The notes beneath the pieces are model-generated. The model worked only from the letters and a program-made list of their open reading frames with translations. It ran no database searches and had not been told where the DNA came from. A program made the translations under genes and the position numbers. Shown in pieces: positions 1 to 10,500 of a stretch of DNA of 64,000 bases. Numbering within the stretch: the first letter of the stretch is position 1; the number at the start of each line of letters is the position of its first letter. Location: the NCBI GenBank assembly GCA_002341185.1, contig DDNP01000024.1:24810-88809 (forward strand). Reading direction: 5' to 3'. Source of the DNA: Candidatus Neomicrothrix sp. UBA2517. GTDB taxonomy: Bacteria > Actinomycetota > Acidimicrobiia > Acidimicrobiales > UBA8592.

Positions 1-240
1 GAGTTCATCATGAAAAACTGGATAATGATCTCTCATTATTCTGTAGTACGGATAAGGGTTTCGCCCAAATTCTCCGCTGTCAAAGATACGGGGGTCAATG
101 AATGGAATTCCGTTTTCATCAAAACCCATATCGACTGCTTCGCCCACAGGCATATACGGGAATTTCCTTTGAGCACCAGCATGGTCCGTATTTAATCCAA
201 GAACCTCATCCATTGAATTATGTGTTGATTTTCTATCCAT
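1..240 (-). CDS. Cytochrome P450, N-terminal fragment cut by the window edge
   Basis: This frame is open from an ATG at 238-240 to the left edge of the window and gives 80 residues. The last part, NPYPYYRIMRDHYPVFHDEL, is typical of the N-terminal region of soluble bacterial P450 monooxygenases, where a proline-rich NPY/YP segment precedes the first helix. No heme motif can be seen because the rest lies outside the window. An AAGGG ribosome-binding site lies about 8 nt before the ATG. It follows the CoA transferase gene by about 50 nt on the same strand, so it is probably the third gene of that operon. Substrate unknown. Confidence 0.72.
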   Translation of the reverse strand, partial: MDRKSTHNSMDEVLGLNTDHAGAQRKFPYMPVGEAVDMGFDENGIPFIDPRIFDSGEFGRNPYPYYRIMRDHYPVFHDEL

Positions 241-293
241 AGATACCCTTAGGTTAGTATGCGAATTCGCTTTGCTCCATCTTCAATGCAACC

Positions 294-1481
294 TCAAGGA
301 ACTATTCCATTTCTTCTTAGTTCTTCTCTGTCCGATTCGCTAAGTCCTAACTCAAATAAGATTTCATCAGCGTGTTCGTTAAGGAGCGGAGCGTTGGAAA
401 GGTTAGATAGCTGGCTTTTGCTAAAGAGAGTAGCATGCCTGGGTGTACGAACTTTTCCTGCTGTTTGGTGATTCCATTCAAAGAATGTCTTGTTGTGAAG
501 CACTTGCGGATCTTCATGAATGTTCTTTATTGCTATGACTTCACCGCATGGAACAGAGTTCTCATGCAAGTTCTGAGCAATTTGAGCGGTGTCAAATGTC
601 CTAAATGCATCAGCGATTAGAGATCCCAAAATCTCATTATTATTACCTGCATGACGTGCCTCTCGTGTGGAGAACCTTGGGTCATCAAACCACTGTGGAT
701 TACCAAGTGACTGATACAGCCCTTTGATTTGATTATCAGTAACTGCAAAATACACGATATGGCCGTCTTTAGTTTCCGTAATATTCATTAGGCGACTGAG
801 ATGAGTTCCCGTTTCGGCATCTTCGTCAAGTAAAGTTTCCGCCATTCCTCCATCAGGCCAAAGAAAGGATATAGCCACATCGACCATTGCTATATCAAGC
901 GCTTGCCCCCCTCTCCCCTTTTCACGAGCATATAGTGCGGATGTGATAGAGAGAGCAATCTCCCATGCTACGGCTTTGTCAATAATTGCAGTCCGCATAA
1001 GGTCCGGAAACGGAATTTCAGGATTGACTTGAAGGCTTACATATCCGCATTGTGCCTGAAGAACCGGATCGTATACAGCTCGTCCTGCATAAGGCCCATC
1101 TTGGCCGTATCCAGAAAGTGAGACATAGATAACAGACGGGTTGATATCTCGTATTGCTTCGTAATCAAGACCAAGATCGCTGATTTTTCCTGGCCTCATT
1201 GATTGCACGACAACATCAGCGTCACGTATGAGGTTCAGTGCTATCTCTCTCCCAGCTGACTCTTTAAGATTTATCTGGATGGAACGCTTCCCGCGATTGC
1301 AATTAAGAACTGCACTATTTAACCCGCCTTTTGAGAATCCTGAACTTCGAGTAATGTCGCCGATGCCTGGGTACTCAACTTTCGTTACTTCGGCTCCAAG
1401 CTCAGCTAATAGCATCGTGCCCACGGGACCAGCAACAACCTGTGTGAAGTCAATGACTTTGATACCTTCTAATGGACCCAT
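294..1481 (-). CDS. CaiB/BaiF family CoA transferase
   Basis: This 395-residue protein is a family III CoA transferase, which moves CoA between carboxylic acids through an aspartyl-CoA intermediate. The N-terminus (DFTQVVAGPVGTMLLAELGA, residues 11-30) and the YGQDGPYAGR segment (125-134) are family hallmarks. Asp168 in AIIDKAVAW sits where the catalytic aspartate of formyl-CoA transferase lies. Length is normal. The gene starts 3 nt after the stop of the upstream serine hydrolase and precedes a P450, so the three probably form one catabolic operon. The natural substrate cannot be read from sequence; racemases of the same fold are a less likely alternative. Confidence 0.88.
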   Translation of the reverse strand: MGPLEGIKVIDFTQVVAGPVGTMLLAELGAEVTKVEYPGIGDITRSSGFSKGGLNSAVLNCNRGKRSIQINLKESAGREIALNLIRDADVVVQSMRPGKISDLGLDYEAIRDINPSVIYVSLSGYGQDGPYAGRAVYDPVLQAQCGYVSLQVNPEIPFPDLMRTAIIDKAVAWEIALSITSALYAREKGRGGQALDIAMVDVAISFLWPDGGMAETLLDEDAETGTHLSRLMNITETKDGHIVYFAVTDNQIKGLYQSLGNPQWFDDPRFSTREARHAGNNNEILGSLIADAFRTFDTAQIAQNLHENSVPCGEVIAIKNIHEDPQVLHNKTFFEWNHQTAGKVRTPRHATLFSKSQLSNLSNAPLLNEHADEILFELGLSESDREELRRNGIVP

Positions 1482-1484
1482 CGA

Positions 1485-2702
1485 TTACCTTAAAGCTTGA
1501 TAAACGGCAGCTTTAAGCTCCCGCCTTATAGGGTAAAAGCTTGACGGCATGAACTGTGTCATGAATATGCAAGTTATCTCTTCTATCGGGTCTACCCAGA
1601 ATATTGTGCTCGCAGCACCCCCCCAACCAAAAATTCCTTTTGATCCCAACGTAGCATTGGAAATAGGGTCTTCAAGAACTGAAAACCCAAGACCAAATCC
1701 CATTCCTTCCATAGTCGTCTCTGAAAAAGTTGACTGCCCAAAATCATTCAATGTAAGTTTATTTGGCAAGTGATTGGATGCCATGAATTCAAGTGTCTTA
1801 CGACCTATTACCCTTACTCCGTCAATCTCACCACCTTGTAGAAGCATGTTAACGAAACGTTGATAATCATCAGTCGTTGAAACTAGTCCGCCACCTCCAG
1901 ATACGAATATTGGCTTATTCAGGTATTGACTCGTAGAACAATCATCGATCTTCGTTAAAGAATCGTCTTTTGAAATAGCGTAATTTGAAGTGAATCGTTC
2001 CCTCCCTATAGAGCTTACAGAAAATGCCGTATCTCCCATTTCTAGCGGGTCGGTCACATGTTGCTTTAAATACGCATCAAAAGGAATTCCGCTAATAACT
2101 TCGACTAGGCGACCGCACACATCTGTTGACATAGAATAATTCCAGCTTGTTCCTGGATCAAATAAAAGTGGCATCTCTGAAAGACGCTTTACTGTTTCCT
2201 CAAGGTCAAGCACTTCATCTTCGTTTAAACGCATCGCTATACTTCCCAGATTTGATTCTCGATACATTTTGTCCAGATTGTTAGAAAAGTGAAAAGAATA
2301 AGTTAATCCAGATGTGTGCATCAACATGTCCCTCACGGTGAGTGCAGTTTGCGCAGGTCGAAGGACAGGTTTCAAGTATGAGCCTCCCACAAGAACCTGT
2401 GGGTTTGAAAATTCAGGAAGGAATCTGTCTACCTCGTCCTCAAGAAGAAAGCAGCCCTGTTCATAGAGTTGCATTAGTGCAATTGAAGTCAGTGGTTTAG
2501 TCATAGAGTAAATGCGGAAAATTGCATTTTCTGACAGTTCCTGATTTGTTTCGATATCTGATTTTCCTACCGAATGACGAAGAACTACTTCACCTTTATG
2601 GGCCACTTGTACCTGAGCGCAAGGAAATTTCCCATCGTTAACATATCGATCGCATAAATTTTCTAGAAGAGTTAATCTCTTGGTATTAAAACCAGTACTC
2701 AT
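1485..2702 (-). CDS. Serine hydrolase, class C beta-lactamase/esterase family
   Basis: This 405-residue protein has the penicillin-binding-like serine hydrolase fold. The nucleophile motif is SMTK (Ser66, Lys69), the second motif centres on Tyr189 in WNYSMS, and the third is the esterase-type GWGGAASTIFWVDP segment (359-372) in place of the KTG of true lactamases. That pattern is typical of EstB-like esterases acting on small esters or lactones. No signal peptide is seen, so it is likely cytoplasmic. An AAGGGTGG ribosome-binding site precedes the ATG. It is first in an operon with the CoA transferase and the P450, which suggests a role in opening or hydrolysing a substrate. Confidence 0.85.
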   Translation of the reverse strand: MSTGFNTKRLTLLENLCDRYVNDGKFPCAQVQVAHKGEVVLRHSVGKSDIETNQELSENAIFRIYSMTKPLTSIALMQLYEQGCFLLEDEVDRFLPEFSNPQVLVGGSYLKPVLRPAQTALTVRDMLMHTSGLTYSFHFSNNLDKMYRESNLGSIAMRLNEDEVLDLEETVKRLSEMPLLFDPGTSWNYSMSTDVCGRLVEVISGIPFDAYLKQHVTDPLEMGDTAFSVSSIGRERFTSNYAISKDDSLTKIDDCSTSQYLNKPIFVSGGGGLVSTTDDYQRFVNMLLQGGEIDGVRVIGRKTLEFMASNHLPNKLTLNDFGQSTFSETTMEGMGFGLGFSVLEDPISNATLGSKGIFGWGGAASTIFWVDPIEEITCIFMTQFMPSSFYPIRRELKAAVYQALR

Positions 2703-2781
2703 TTCCCACCCTTAAAAGCCTTTTGTACAGTTACAGTTTAGACTGACATAAATCATTCCTGTAAATGACAGACTTAACATT

Positions 2782-4476
2782 ATGACTTCGGATAAGCAAC
2801 ATCAGCAAAAGAAAACTGATTTCATCAGAGATTTAGTTAGAGCCGATCAATCCTCAAAAAGACATTCCGGTAGGGTTCAGACAAGATTCCCCCCAGAGCC
2901 TAATGGCTACCTGCATTTAGGGCACGCAAAGTCTATATGTTTGAACTTTGGAATTGCCGAAGAGTTTGGTGGCATATGCAATCTTCGCTTTGATGACACA
3001 AACCCTGTAACAGAAAGCGTTGAGTTCGTTCATTCCATCCAACGCGACATTGAATGGATACTTGGAAAACAAATATCTACCCGGCCGCTATTTGCTTCAG
3101 ATTATTTTGAGCAAATGTTTGAATGGGCGGTATTACTAATTGAAAAGGGCAAAGCATACGTTGACGACCAAGATGCCGAAACGATATCAGAATTGCGGGG
3201 TAACTTTACTGAAGTTGGAGTCGATAGTCCCTTCCGAAAAAGAACTCCTGAGGAGAACCTCAAACTTTTCCAAATGATGCGAGATGGCGATTTTCCAGAG
3301 GGAAGTTGCGTTCTAAGGGCCAAGATCGCTATGGATCATGAGAATATGAATATGCGTGACCCTGTCCTATATCGAATCAGAAATGAGTCCCACTTCCGGA
3401 CGGAAAATGATTGGGTCATTTACCCCACATATGACTGGGCTCATGGGCAATCCGATGCTATTGAGAATGTCACACATTCTCTGTGCACACTTGAATTTGA
3501 GTCACATAGACTCCTCTACGATTGGTTTATCGAACAGCTTGAAATCCCACTTGATAAACGCCCCTATCAGAGTGAGTTTGCACGCCTCAACTTTACTCAT
3601 ACTGTTCTATCTAAACGCCTATTAAAGCGTTTAGTTGAAGACTGCGTTGTTGAAGGGTGGGATGACCCAAGAATGCCTACAATCTCTGGATTAAGGAGAA
3701 GGGGTTACCCATCAGAGGCGATAAGAAATTTTTGCGATCATATCGGTATAGCAAAAACTAATAGCACACATGAAATTGAACTTCTAGAGTCATTTGTTCG
3801 AACCGAACTAAATCAATCAGCACAAAGACGGATGGCTGTTATCGATCCAGTGAAATTAACAATAACGAATTGGCCAACAGGGAAATTAGAGTACCGTACT
3901 GCAATAAACAACCCTGAAGACAAGTCCGCAGGAACAAGAGAAATTCCTTTCTCAGGCAACTTACTAATTGAACGCGAGGATTTTATGGAAGACCCTCTGC
4001 CTAAATTCTTCCGCTTATCTCCGGGCAGGGAAGTTCGTCTTCGATACGGATACTTTGTTACGTGCACTGGTTTCATCAATGATGAGAATGGTGACCTTGT
4101 AGAAATTCTTTGCACATACGACCCAGAGACCAGTGGCGGAAAAGCACCTGATGGACGCAAAGTCAAAGCTACGATCCATTGGGTAGAGGAAGCTAATAGC
4201 CAAAGAGGTTCGGTCGCTACATATGCCCGTCTCTTCTCCTCAGAGAAACCGGATGCCTTTGATGACCCATTTGATGATCTTAATAAAGAGTCGCGAGAAG
4301 TTTTTGAAACAGCAACCTTCGAGCCATCAATATCAGACGTAGAAAACGGTGAAGTAGTGCAATTTGAACGCCTTGGGTACTTTTGCCGTGATGAATCAAA
4401 AGAAATCTTATTCCACCAAACGGTTGGGCTTCGTGATGAATGGGCAAATATTCAAAAACGTAATAAATCTAAGTAG
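2782..4476 (+). CDS. glnS: Glutamine--tRNA ligase
   Basis: This 564-residue class I aminoacyl-tRNA synthetase charges tRNA-Gln. It has the GlnRS signature RFPPEPNGYLHLGHAK with HLGH at residues 45-48, the DDTNP segment (71-75), a KMSKS equivalent written VLSKR (275-279), and a C-terminal anticodon-binding half of normal length (E. coli enzyme about 554 residues). No strong ribosome-binding site precedes the ATG. The 3' end overlaps the convergent PhyH gene by 8 nt. Many Actinobacteria instead make Gln-tRNA with GatCAB, so a direct GlnRS is notable; whether GatCAB is also present cannot be seen here. Confidence 0.95.
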   Translation: MTSDKQHQQKKTDFIRDLVRADQSSKRHSGRVQTRFPPEPNGYLHLGHAKSICLNFGIAEEFGGICNLRFDDTNPVTESVEFVHSIQRDIEWILGKQISTRPLFASDYFEQMFEWAVLLIEKGKAYVDDQDAETISELRGNFTEVGVDSPFRKRTPEENLKLFQMMRDGDFPEGSCVLRAKIAMDHENMNMRDPVLYRIRNESHFRTENDWVIYPTYDWAHGQSDAIENVTHSLCTLEFESHRLLYDWFIEQLEIPLDKRPYQSEFARLNFTHTVLSKRLLKRLVEDCVVEGWDDPRMPTISGLRRRGYPSEAIRNFCDHIGIAKTNSTHEIELLESFVRTELNQSAQRRMAVIDPVKLTITNWPTGKLEYRTAINNPEDKSAGTREIPFSGNLLIEREDFMEDPLPKFFRLSPGREVRLRYGYFVTCTGFINDENGDLVEILCTYDPETSGGKAPDGRKVKATIHWVEEANSQRGSVATYARLFSSEKPDAFDDPFDDLNKESREVFETATFEPSISDVENGEVVQFERLGYFCRDESKEILFHQTVGLRDEWANIQKRNKSK

Positions 4477-5716
4477 CGGAAACTCTTTCTTGCGGAGCTC
4501 GCACTCTTCCGTCTCCATGAGAGAACAGGACATCGTTATAGCCTTTCCCTTCAGGTAAAGCTTTTATGTAGTCATCTTTATGAAAACTCACATAAACAGT
4601 TCGTCTACATTTACCCGATTTAGTTGGTGCAGGAGCTACATGCAAAGTATGACCATAATGAACCGTCACATCACCTGGACTTGCTGATACTGGAATAGCA
4701 CTATCCGTTACATGCGCTATGTCCAATCCACCTGAGAATTGATGAGATCCGGGCAAAAACATCAATTGGCCAGTTTCATCATTTGCTTCATCAAGCTGTA
4801 TTCCAATGTTCAATCCTGGGCATATAAGCGGGTGACCGCCCATCCCACAATCACGATGCCAAGGTAAATCTGACAGTCCATATTCAATTTCTGGAACCTT
4901 CATTACAACAGAAATTCCATCACCATGATCTGGCGTTGGGAGAAGATTCTCATCAGCGAGATTTGCGAGGACGCTCAAACGTTTATCGTTCGGGAGTCGA
5001 GTGAAGTAATCCGAGCCCTCATTAAGATACGTTACCCGACAGCAATGCTCATTTCCGTTTCTATCAGTTGCCCACCACGACCTTTTATCATGGGTAGATG
5101 CAATTGATTTACGTTCCTCAACTTCACTAGACATTAACTCTATCTCCTCAGAATCGAAGACATTTTGGACAAGGATGAAACCCAATTTTCTCAGTGACTT
5201 CGTCATTTTCTCTTCATCCGAGCCATATTGAAAGATGTATCTACTTTCATCCGGTATATCCTCAGGCGAGAAAATCGGTCGCTTGTTGTAGAGCGCTTGC
5301 AGCGGAGCTTCCCAAGCTGCGACATGGTTAAATTGTCCTGAGATTACCGCAATTTTATTTTGCAGTATTAATCCCATCATTGACCAAGATTCACTCGCTA
5401 GGTTTTCCCATGATTTTCTATCAGTTTTCAGGACTACCTTGGCTTCATTGATAAGCCCATCAAGCAGGATTCCCTCTTCGGTTGATAAAAGCCTGAATTC
5501 AAAATCGTTATCCAACTTAACACCTAGAGAACGCCCTAATCCCACTGCATGGGCCGCCTGTTTCCCAAGCGCCCCCCCACCGGTGTCATTCAAGATTTCT
5601 TTGTGTAATTCTGCGATGCCACGTTGAGGAAAGAAAGAGGAGTCAAGTTCCATCTCTTTAGTGTACTCTCCACCTCTTGTCGAGGGAATTCTTCCCTTAC
5701 CAACATTTACAGCCAT
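4469..5716 (-). CDS. Phytanoyl-CoA dioxygenase (PhyH) family protein, long form
   Basis: This 415-residue protein ends in an Fe(II)/2-oxoglutarate dioxygenase domain. The facial triad is visible as His287 and Asp289 in LPWHRDCGMGG and His359 in HTLHVAPAP, with Arg371/Arg372 placed to bind 2-oxoglutarate. The first ~160 residues are an extra region not found in the minimal PhyH enzyme and not recognised. It starts inside the end of the preceding PhyH gene (10-nt overlap), so the two are translationally coupled and follow an SDR gene. Such enzymes hydroxylate small lipophilic or amino-acid-like substrates; the actual substrate is unknown. Confidence 0.8.
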   Translation of the reverse strand: MAVNVGKGRIPSTRGGEYTKEMELDSSFFPQRGIAELHKEILNDTGGGALGKQAAHAVGLGRSLGVKLDNDFEFRLLSTEEGILLDGLINEAKVVLKTDRKSWENLASESWSMMGLILQNKIAVISGQFNHVAAWEAPLQALYNKRPIFSPEDIPDESRYIFQYGSDEEKMTKSLRKLGFILVQNVFDSEEIELMSSEVEERKSIASTHDKRSWWATDRNGNEHCCRVTYLNEGSDYFTRLPNDKRLSVLANLADENLLPTPDHGDGISVVMKVPEIEYGLSDLPWHRDCGMGGHPLICPGLNIGIQLDEANDETGQLMFLPGSHQFSGGLDIAHVTDSAIPVSASPGDVTVHYGHTLHVAPAPTKSGKCRRTVYVSFHKDDYIKALPEGKGYNDVLFSHGDGRVRAPQERVSAT

Positions 5717-6624
5717 TCGGATTTCAGGTGGGCTGGTAAGGGACGAATTCTGGGATACCAGGGCGACCGAAGTGGATCCCCATCTTTCAGCGAGAGCGAA
5801 AGACCTGGAGTTAGTGGCACTGTTGGCTTAGTTTCTGGTCTCGACGCGTAGCATATATCATCACCATAAATTCTGATAGTGATAGCTCTTCTTTTACCCA
5901 GAGCAGAAGTAGGACCACCTCCGTGAAGAACACTCGGGTGAGCAATAATAATATCTCCAGGCGTTATCTTCCATGAACGAATATCGAAGTTATTGCGGTC
6001 GCTTTCTATATCAGGAAGAGGCGGGAACGATCTTCCATAATGCGGTAGCGTGGGGTCTTGCGACACTTTAGATGGGTTAAAACCATCAAAGATTACACCT
6101 CTATGAGAACCCGCAACATACTCCAAGCATTCATCTTCTCCTAAAGAGTCTAGTGATATCCACGCTGAAGCTATTTGGTTTCCTTGAATTGGCCAGTACG
6201 GCGTGTCTTGATGCCATGGTGTTCTAGCCGAGTTCCCTTTTTCTTTGATAAAAAATTCATCTGAATATAACCATAAGTTTTGAGACTCAATTAGTTCTCC
6301 GATTAGATCTGCAATCGGGGAATCATATATTAATCTTTTAATTTCGGGGATGACCTCGAAATTTCGGATTGTTTCTATGAACTCTCCTTCTTCCCCTTCA
6401 AAGAAACGATGCATTTCCTGACTGCTGTTATTAAGAACACGCTGCAATCCTAATTCTAATAAAAGAAGCCATTCTGAATGAAGAACGTTCTCCAACATGA
6501 CAACCCCATCATTTTTGAATGTTTCTTTGACAGCATTGGTGATAGAGGACAGCGGATCGATTACTGGTTTTTTTGTCGAGGACTTCAGGTTGGAGGCTCG
6601 TATACGTGAATCAGTTTCGCTCAT
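5707..6624 (-). CDS. Phytanoyl-CoA dioxygenase (PhyH) family protein
   Basis: This 305-residue Fe(II)/2-oxoglutarate-dependent oxygenase has a full set of ligands: His138 and Asp140 in TPWHQDTPYW, His234 in SVLHGGGP, and the GKRRAITIRI segment (243-252) supplying the 2-oxoglutarate arginine. Length and motif spacing are normal for PhyH hydroxylases. Its ATG overlaps the stop of the upstream SDR gene by 1 nt (TAATG), and its own end overlaps the next PhyH gene, so SDR-PhyH-PhyH is a tight operon. A hydroxylation followed by alcohol oxidation by the SDR is a reasonable inference. Confidence 0.85.
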   Translation of the reverse strand: MSETDSRIRASNLKSSTKKPVIDPLSSITNAVKETFKNDGVVMLENVLHSEWLLLLELGLQRVLNNSSQEMHRFFEGEEGEFIETIRNFEVIPEIKRLIYDSPIADLIGELIESQNLWLYSDEFFIKEKGNSARTPWHQDTPYWPIQGNQIASAWISLDSLGEDECLEYVAGSHRGVIFDGFNPSKVSQDPTLPHYGRSFPPLPDIESDRNNFDIRSWKITPGDIIIAHPSVLHGGGPTSALGKRRAITIRIYGDDICYASRPETKPTVPLTPGLSLSLKDGDPLRSPWYPRIRPLPAHLKSEWL

Positions 6625-7472
6625 TACTGGAATCCTTGGAAATCTCGCATAACGTCACCGGGCAAAGATTCCTCGAGGAATAACCTGTTTTGAAAATTCC
6701 TCATTCCTGATAACCATTTCTCTGGGTTCTGAGCCTTGAATTCTGTGTAACCTTTTACTTGTGTATGTGGGAGCACTAGGAACCTCTCTTCCTTAATTGC
6801 TTCGATGCAGATTTCGGCAACATTTTGTGGTTCAACGATTCCATCAGAGCTGGCAACCCCTCCATCTTCCCATTCAGGACTTTCACCTTCTTTATTATCT
6901 GGACTGTTCGTTAAGATATCAGTTCTTACTGCTTGAGGGCATAGGACAGAAACTCTTATTCCTTGATGAAAGTGGGTAATAGAAATCCATTCAGCTAGGG
7001 AAACTGCGGCACTTTTAGTAATCGAATATGAAAGGGAACCGATTTGAGTCAGTAGCCCAGCAGCGGATGCAGTGTTCAGAAGATAGCCACCGCCGTTTGC
7101 AATCATTTGCGGGATAACCGCACGAGCTGCATAAATGTGAGCCATGACATGAACTTCCCACATCTTCTGAATCCGATCGTTTGGATCCTCGAGTCCTGCT
7201 GACGTTACGAATCCGGCATTTGAACAGAACAAATCAATGGGTCCATGCTCACCCTCAATTGAATCAACCATTTGCCGTATCTCATCTTCATCAGAAACAT
7301 CAATTTGATATGACTGTCCCCCAATTCTTTGAGCAACTTTTGACGCATTATCACCGTCTATATCTGCAACGATTATTGACCTCGCTTTTCGCTCTACGGC
7401 AATTTCTGCCAGAGCGGCACCGATACCTGCTCCGGCACCAGTTACCACTACCACCTTTCCTTCAATATCCAT
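6624..7472 (-). CDS. SDR family NAD(P)-dependent oxidoreductase
   Basis: This 282-residue classical short-chain dehydrogenase has the cofactor motif TGAGAGIG (residues 11-18), the NAG motif (85-87) and the catalytic Ser136, Tyr149 and Lys153 (YSITK). Asp37 at the end of the second strand favours NAD(H) over NADP(H). A GGAGA ribosome-binding site precedes the ATG. It leads the operon with two PhyH dioxygenases, so it probably oxidises or reduces an alcohol or ketone in the same pathway. The substrate is not predictable. Confidence 0.9.
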   Translation of the reverse strand: MDIEGKVVVVTGAGAGIGAALAEIAVERKARSIIVADIDGDNASKVAQRIGGQSYQIDVSDEDEIRQMVDSIEGEHGPIDLFCSNAGFVTSAGLEDPNDRIQKMWEVHVMAHIYAARAVIPQMIANGGGYLLNTASAAGLLTQIGSLSYSITKSAAVSLAEWISITHFHQGIRVSVLCPQAVRTDILTNSPDNKEGESPEWEDGGVASSDGIVEPQNVAEICIEAIKEERFLVLPHTQVKGYTEFKAQNPEKWLSGMRNFQNRLFLEESLPGDVMRDFQGFQ

Positions 7473-7595
7473 GTATCTCCATTTCTTATGTCTTCTCTTA
7501 GAGCAAAGTTACGATGTTACGTTAATTCAAGTAAATATGAGTTTTCCGAATTCTATGAAAAAAAGTAATTTTTCATCTTTCTCAGTAGACTGTAA

Positions 7596-10500
7596 ATGCT
7601 GTGGCGTTGTCACGTAGCATTACCCGAGAGTAGTGCTCTTGATTCATGTAACGGCTCGAATCTTCAGATTCGAATCAACAAGGAGAATAAGTTATTAAAC
7701 AAAGACGATTCTGTTATGACTGTGCGTAAATTCGAAATATTAGTACAGAAGCATCTGGATGATCGCTCAACTTCTGATGAGCTATTAGAACTTCAAAGCA
7801 ATAAACCCCAGTGGATTGAAACTCTTTTTAGATTTCTTGAACAAACTGACAAAAATATTATTTCAGTACGGCGTCAGTTCCGCGGAATCAAGCGCAGAAC
7901 CGTTCTAGATGATTTAAATTCTGAGGCGGATCGAATTGATGAAGTTTTAACAGAACTTCTAGGGCCGGCCCCGACCCATGAAACCCCAACCATTGAAGCT
8001 GAGGAGGACGCCAGTGATGCAGAAATCCAACTTGCGTGGCGCGACGGTAGGCTTATCGCCTGGCTGGGGGCACATAAAACCAAGACGTTTAGCCATGACA
8101 CAATTCTAGATAGTTTGGGACGACTGGGAGCTAATTCAATTGAATGGAGCCCTTCTGAAGACTTGCAGCTTCCAGCTGAACAGTCTGCTCCGTGTGTCTC
8201 CGCCCCAATTTCTTCTACATTAGGTTGGCTGGTATCACTTGGAAGCGATCGGCCCGAGACTGTTGGAGCAACATCAATTTGGATGGGTTTAGCAGCTGGG
8301 CTTGCGGTTAAATTAGTCGTAGAAGGGAAGATTTACCCAACCTTGAGCGAAGTAAGCGGCACACATAATCGTGATACAGGTGATGCTTTGTTCCATGTAC
8401 GGTGGTCGCCTGCACTTATTGATTTAGAATCCCATACAGCACTTGTCTCTTCAACTCCTAGTGCAGTCATGGTTGCATGTGATGAGACCGACCGACATCG
8501 CTTTTTGGGAAAGGTACTATCAGATTTAACGGACGCAATTGTTCGGATGGCTGCGAGCCAAGTCAAATTGCCCTATGCCCCACCTGAAATCAAGTCAAGA
8601 GAAGATTTCGGTGAAATGGTAGTTTCTGGTCTTGATGGAATGGCATTTCGAGGAGATTCAGATTATGGGTCCGACACCTCAAGGAGGCTTATCCAATGGG
8701 CTGTTCCAGTCACTGGTATCGAGAAGTTTCGTCTCCTTGTCCGCCTAAGCCCTCCTGATGATTCAGGAGCTTGGTTGAGTGAGGTTCTCGTTCCAATTGA
8801 GGCTGGGGGGTTAGAGCCCATTGAAGTAACGATAAACACTGGAAGCGAAACGAGAAGGAAATTAGTAAATAAACAGATATCTCGATTAGAACGACTTTTC
8901 CCAGAATTATTGCGACCAGGTGGGCGAAGACGAGGAGAAGTTCTTCTATCACAGCCTGAAGCTTGGGATTTGATGACCCATACTGGCGAGAGACTCAAAG
9001 CCGCTGGTTTCAATGTTGAGGTCCCACCCATGTCAAAGCGGAAATCATCACCAATTTTGCGTATCACGGCTGAGACAAAAGAAACGATGGTTAGTGCTCA
9101 ACAACTTGCTGATATCAGTTGGAGTGCTGTCTTCGACGATGTAGAACTTAATGCCGATGATATAGAGCGCCTTGCAAGCGAGGCGCGCCCTCTCGTTGAA
9201 TCAAAAGGGCAATGGATTGAATTGGACAAAGCTGATTTAGCTGAAGCAGCTGCTGCTCTTGCTGAGTTCTCAAAGAAAAAGCAAATGAGCGGTGCTGAAA
9301 TGCTTAGGCATGCTTTAGGTTTAGAGGGAAATGCCCTTGGTGGAATCACGCTAGATGGAGATGGTTGGGCTGCTGACTTACTGCGAAGCGTGAACGCTTT
9401 GCCGAAAGATCCAGAAACGACGCCACAGGGTTTTGTTGGTGAACTTCGTTCTTACCAAGCTGACGCTCTGGCATGGATAAATTTTCTCGACAACGCTGGT
9501 TTAGGTGGATGCCTCGCACTCGACATGGGACTAGGTAAAACTCCTACGACTTTAGCCAATCTAGCTAACACTCCCCGCCCTGAACCTGGCCTCGTTATTG
9601 CCCCTCCGGCTGTGGTTGGGAACTGGAGAGTTGAAGCGAATAGGTTTGTTCCTAACGCTACAGTCTTAGTTCATCATGGACCGAGTAGAGCAAGAGGTGC
9701 AGCACTTGAAAAGATCGTTGCTGAACATGACATAGTCATAACTACTTACGGAACAGCAGTTAGAGATATAGACCAACTTAAAGATATCCAATGGTCGAAA
9801 GTAGTTTTAGATGAAGCTCAGGCAATTAAAAATCCAGCTGCTGAGACTTCACAACAACTCCGTAAATTGAATGCTCATTCACGAATTGCGTTAACAGGTA
9901 CTCCCATTGAAAATGGGTTGGGCGATCTGTGGTCTATCCTTGATTGGGCTAACCCGGATCTTCTTGGTCCGAGAAATCAGTTCATTGCTCAACTTACTCC
10001 CGAAAAGCGAATTGAATCAGGTAACGAGAGCGCTTTAAAGGCTTTAAACGGGATCATGGTATATCGACGAACTAAATCTGAACCCGCAATTGCTGCTGAG
10101 CTTCCAGACAGAATTGATGAGCTTGACCACTGTGCCATGACTGCCGAACAAATAGGTCTTTACAAAGCTGTTGTTGATAGTTTGATTGAAGAAACTGAGA
10201 AAAGTAAATCCGGATCCCCTCAAAGAAAAGGTGCTGTTCTCGCAGCCATTACTGCATTGAAGCAGATATGCAATCACCCACTGAACTATCAGGATGATGG
10301 TTTAGGCATAGAGGGTCGTTCAGGAAAATTAGAGCGCCTCTACGAGATAATTGAAACTGTTTTTGCAGCCAACGAAAGGTTATTAGTATTCACGCATTTC
10401 GCAACATGGGGTGAGCGTCTTGCTACTCACCTTACTGACCGTTATGAGTTACCAATCAGTTGTTATCACGGTGGACTAGGAAGATCTGCCCGCGACCAGA

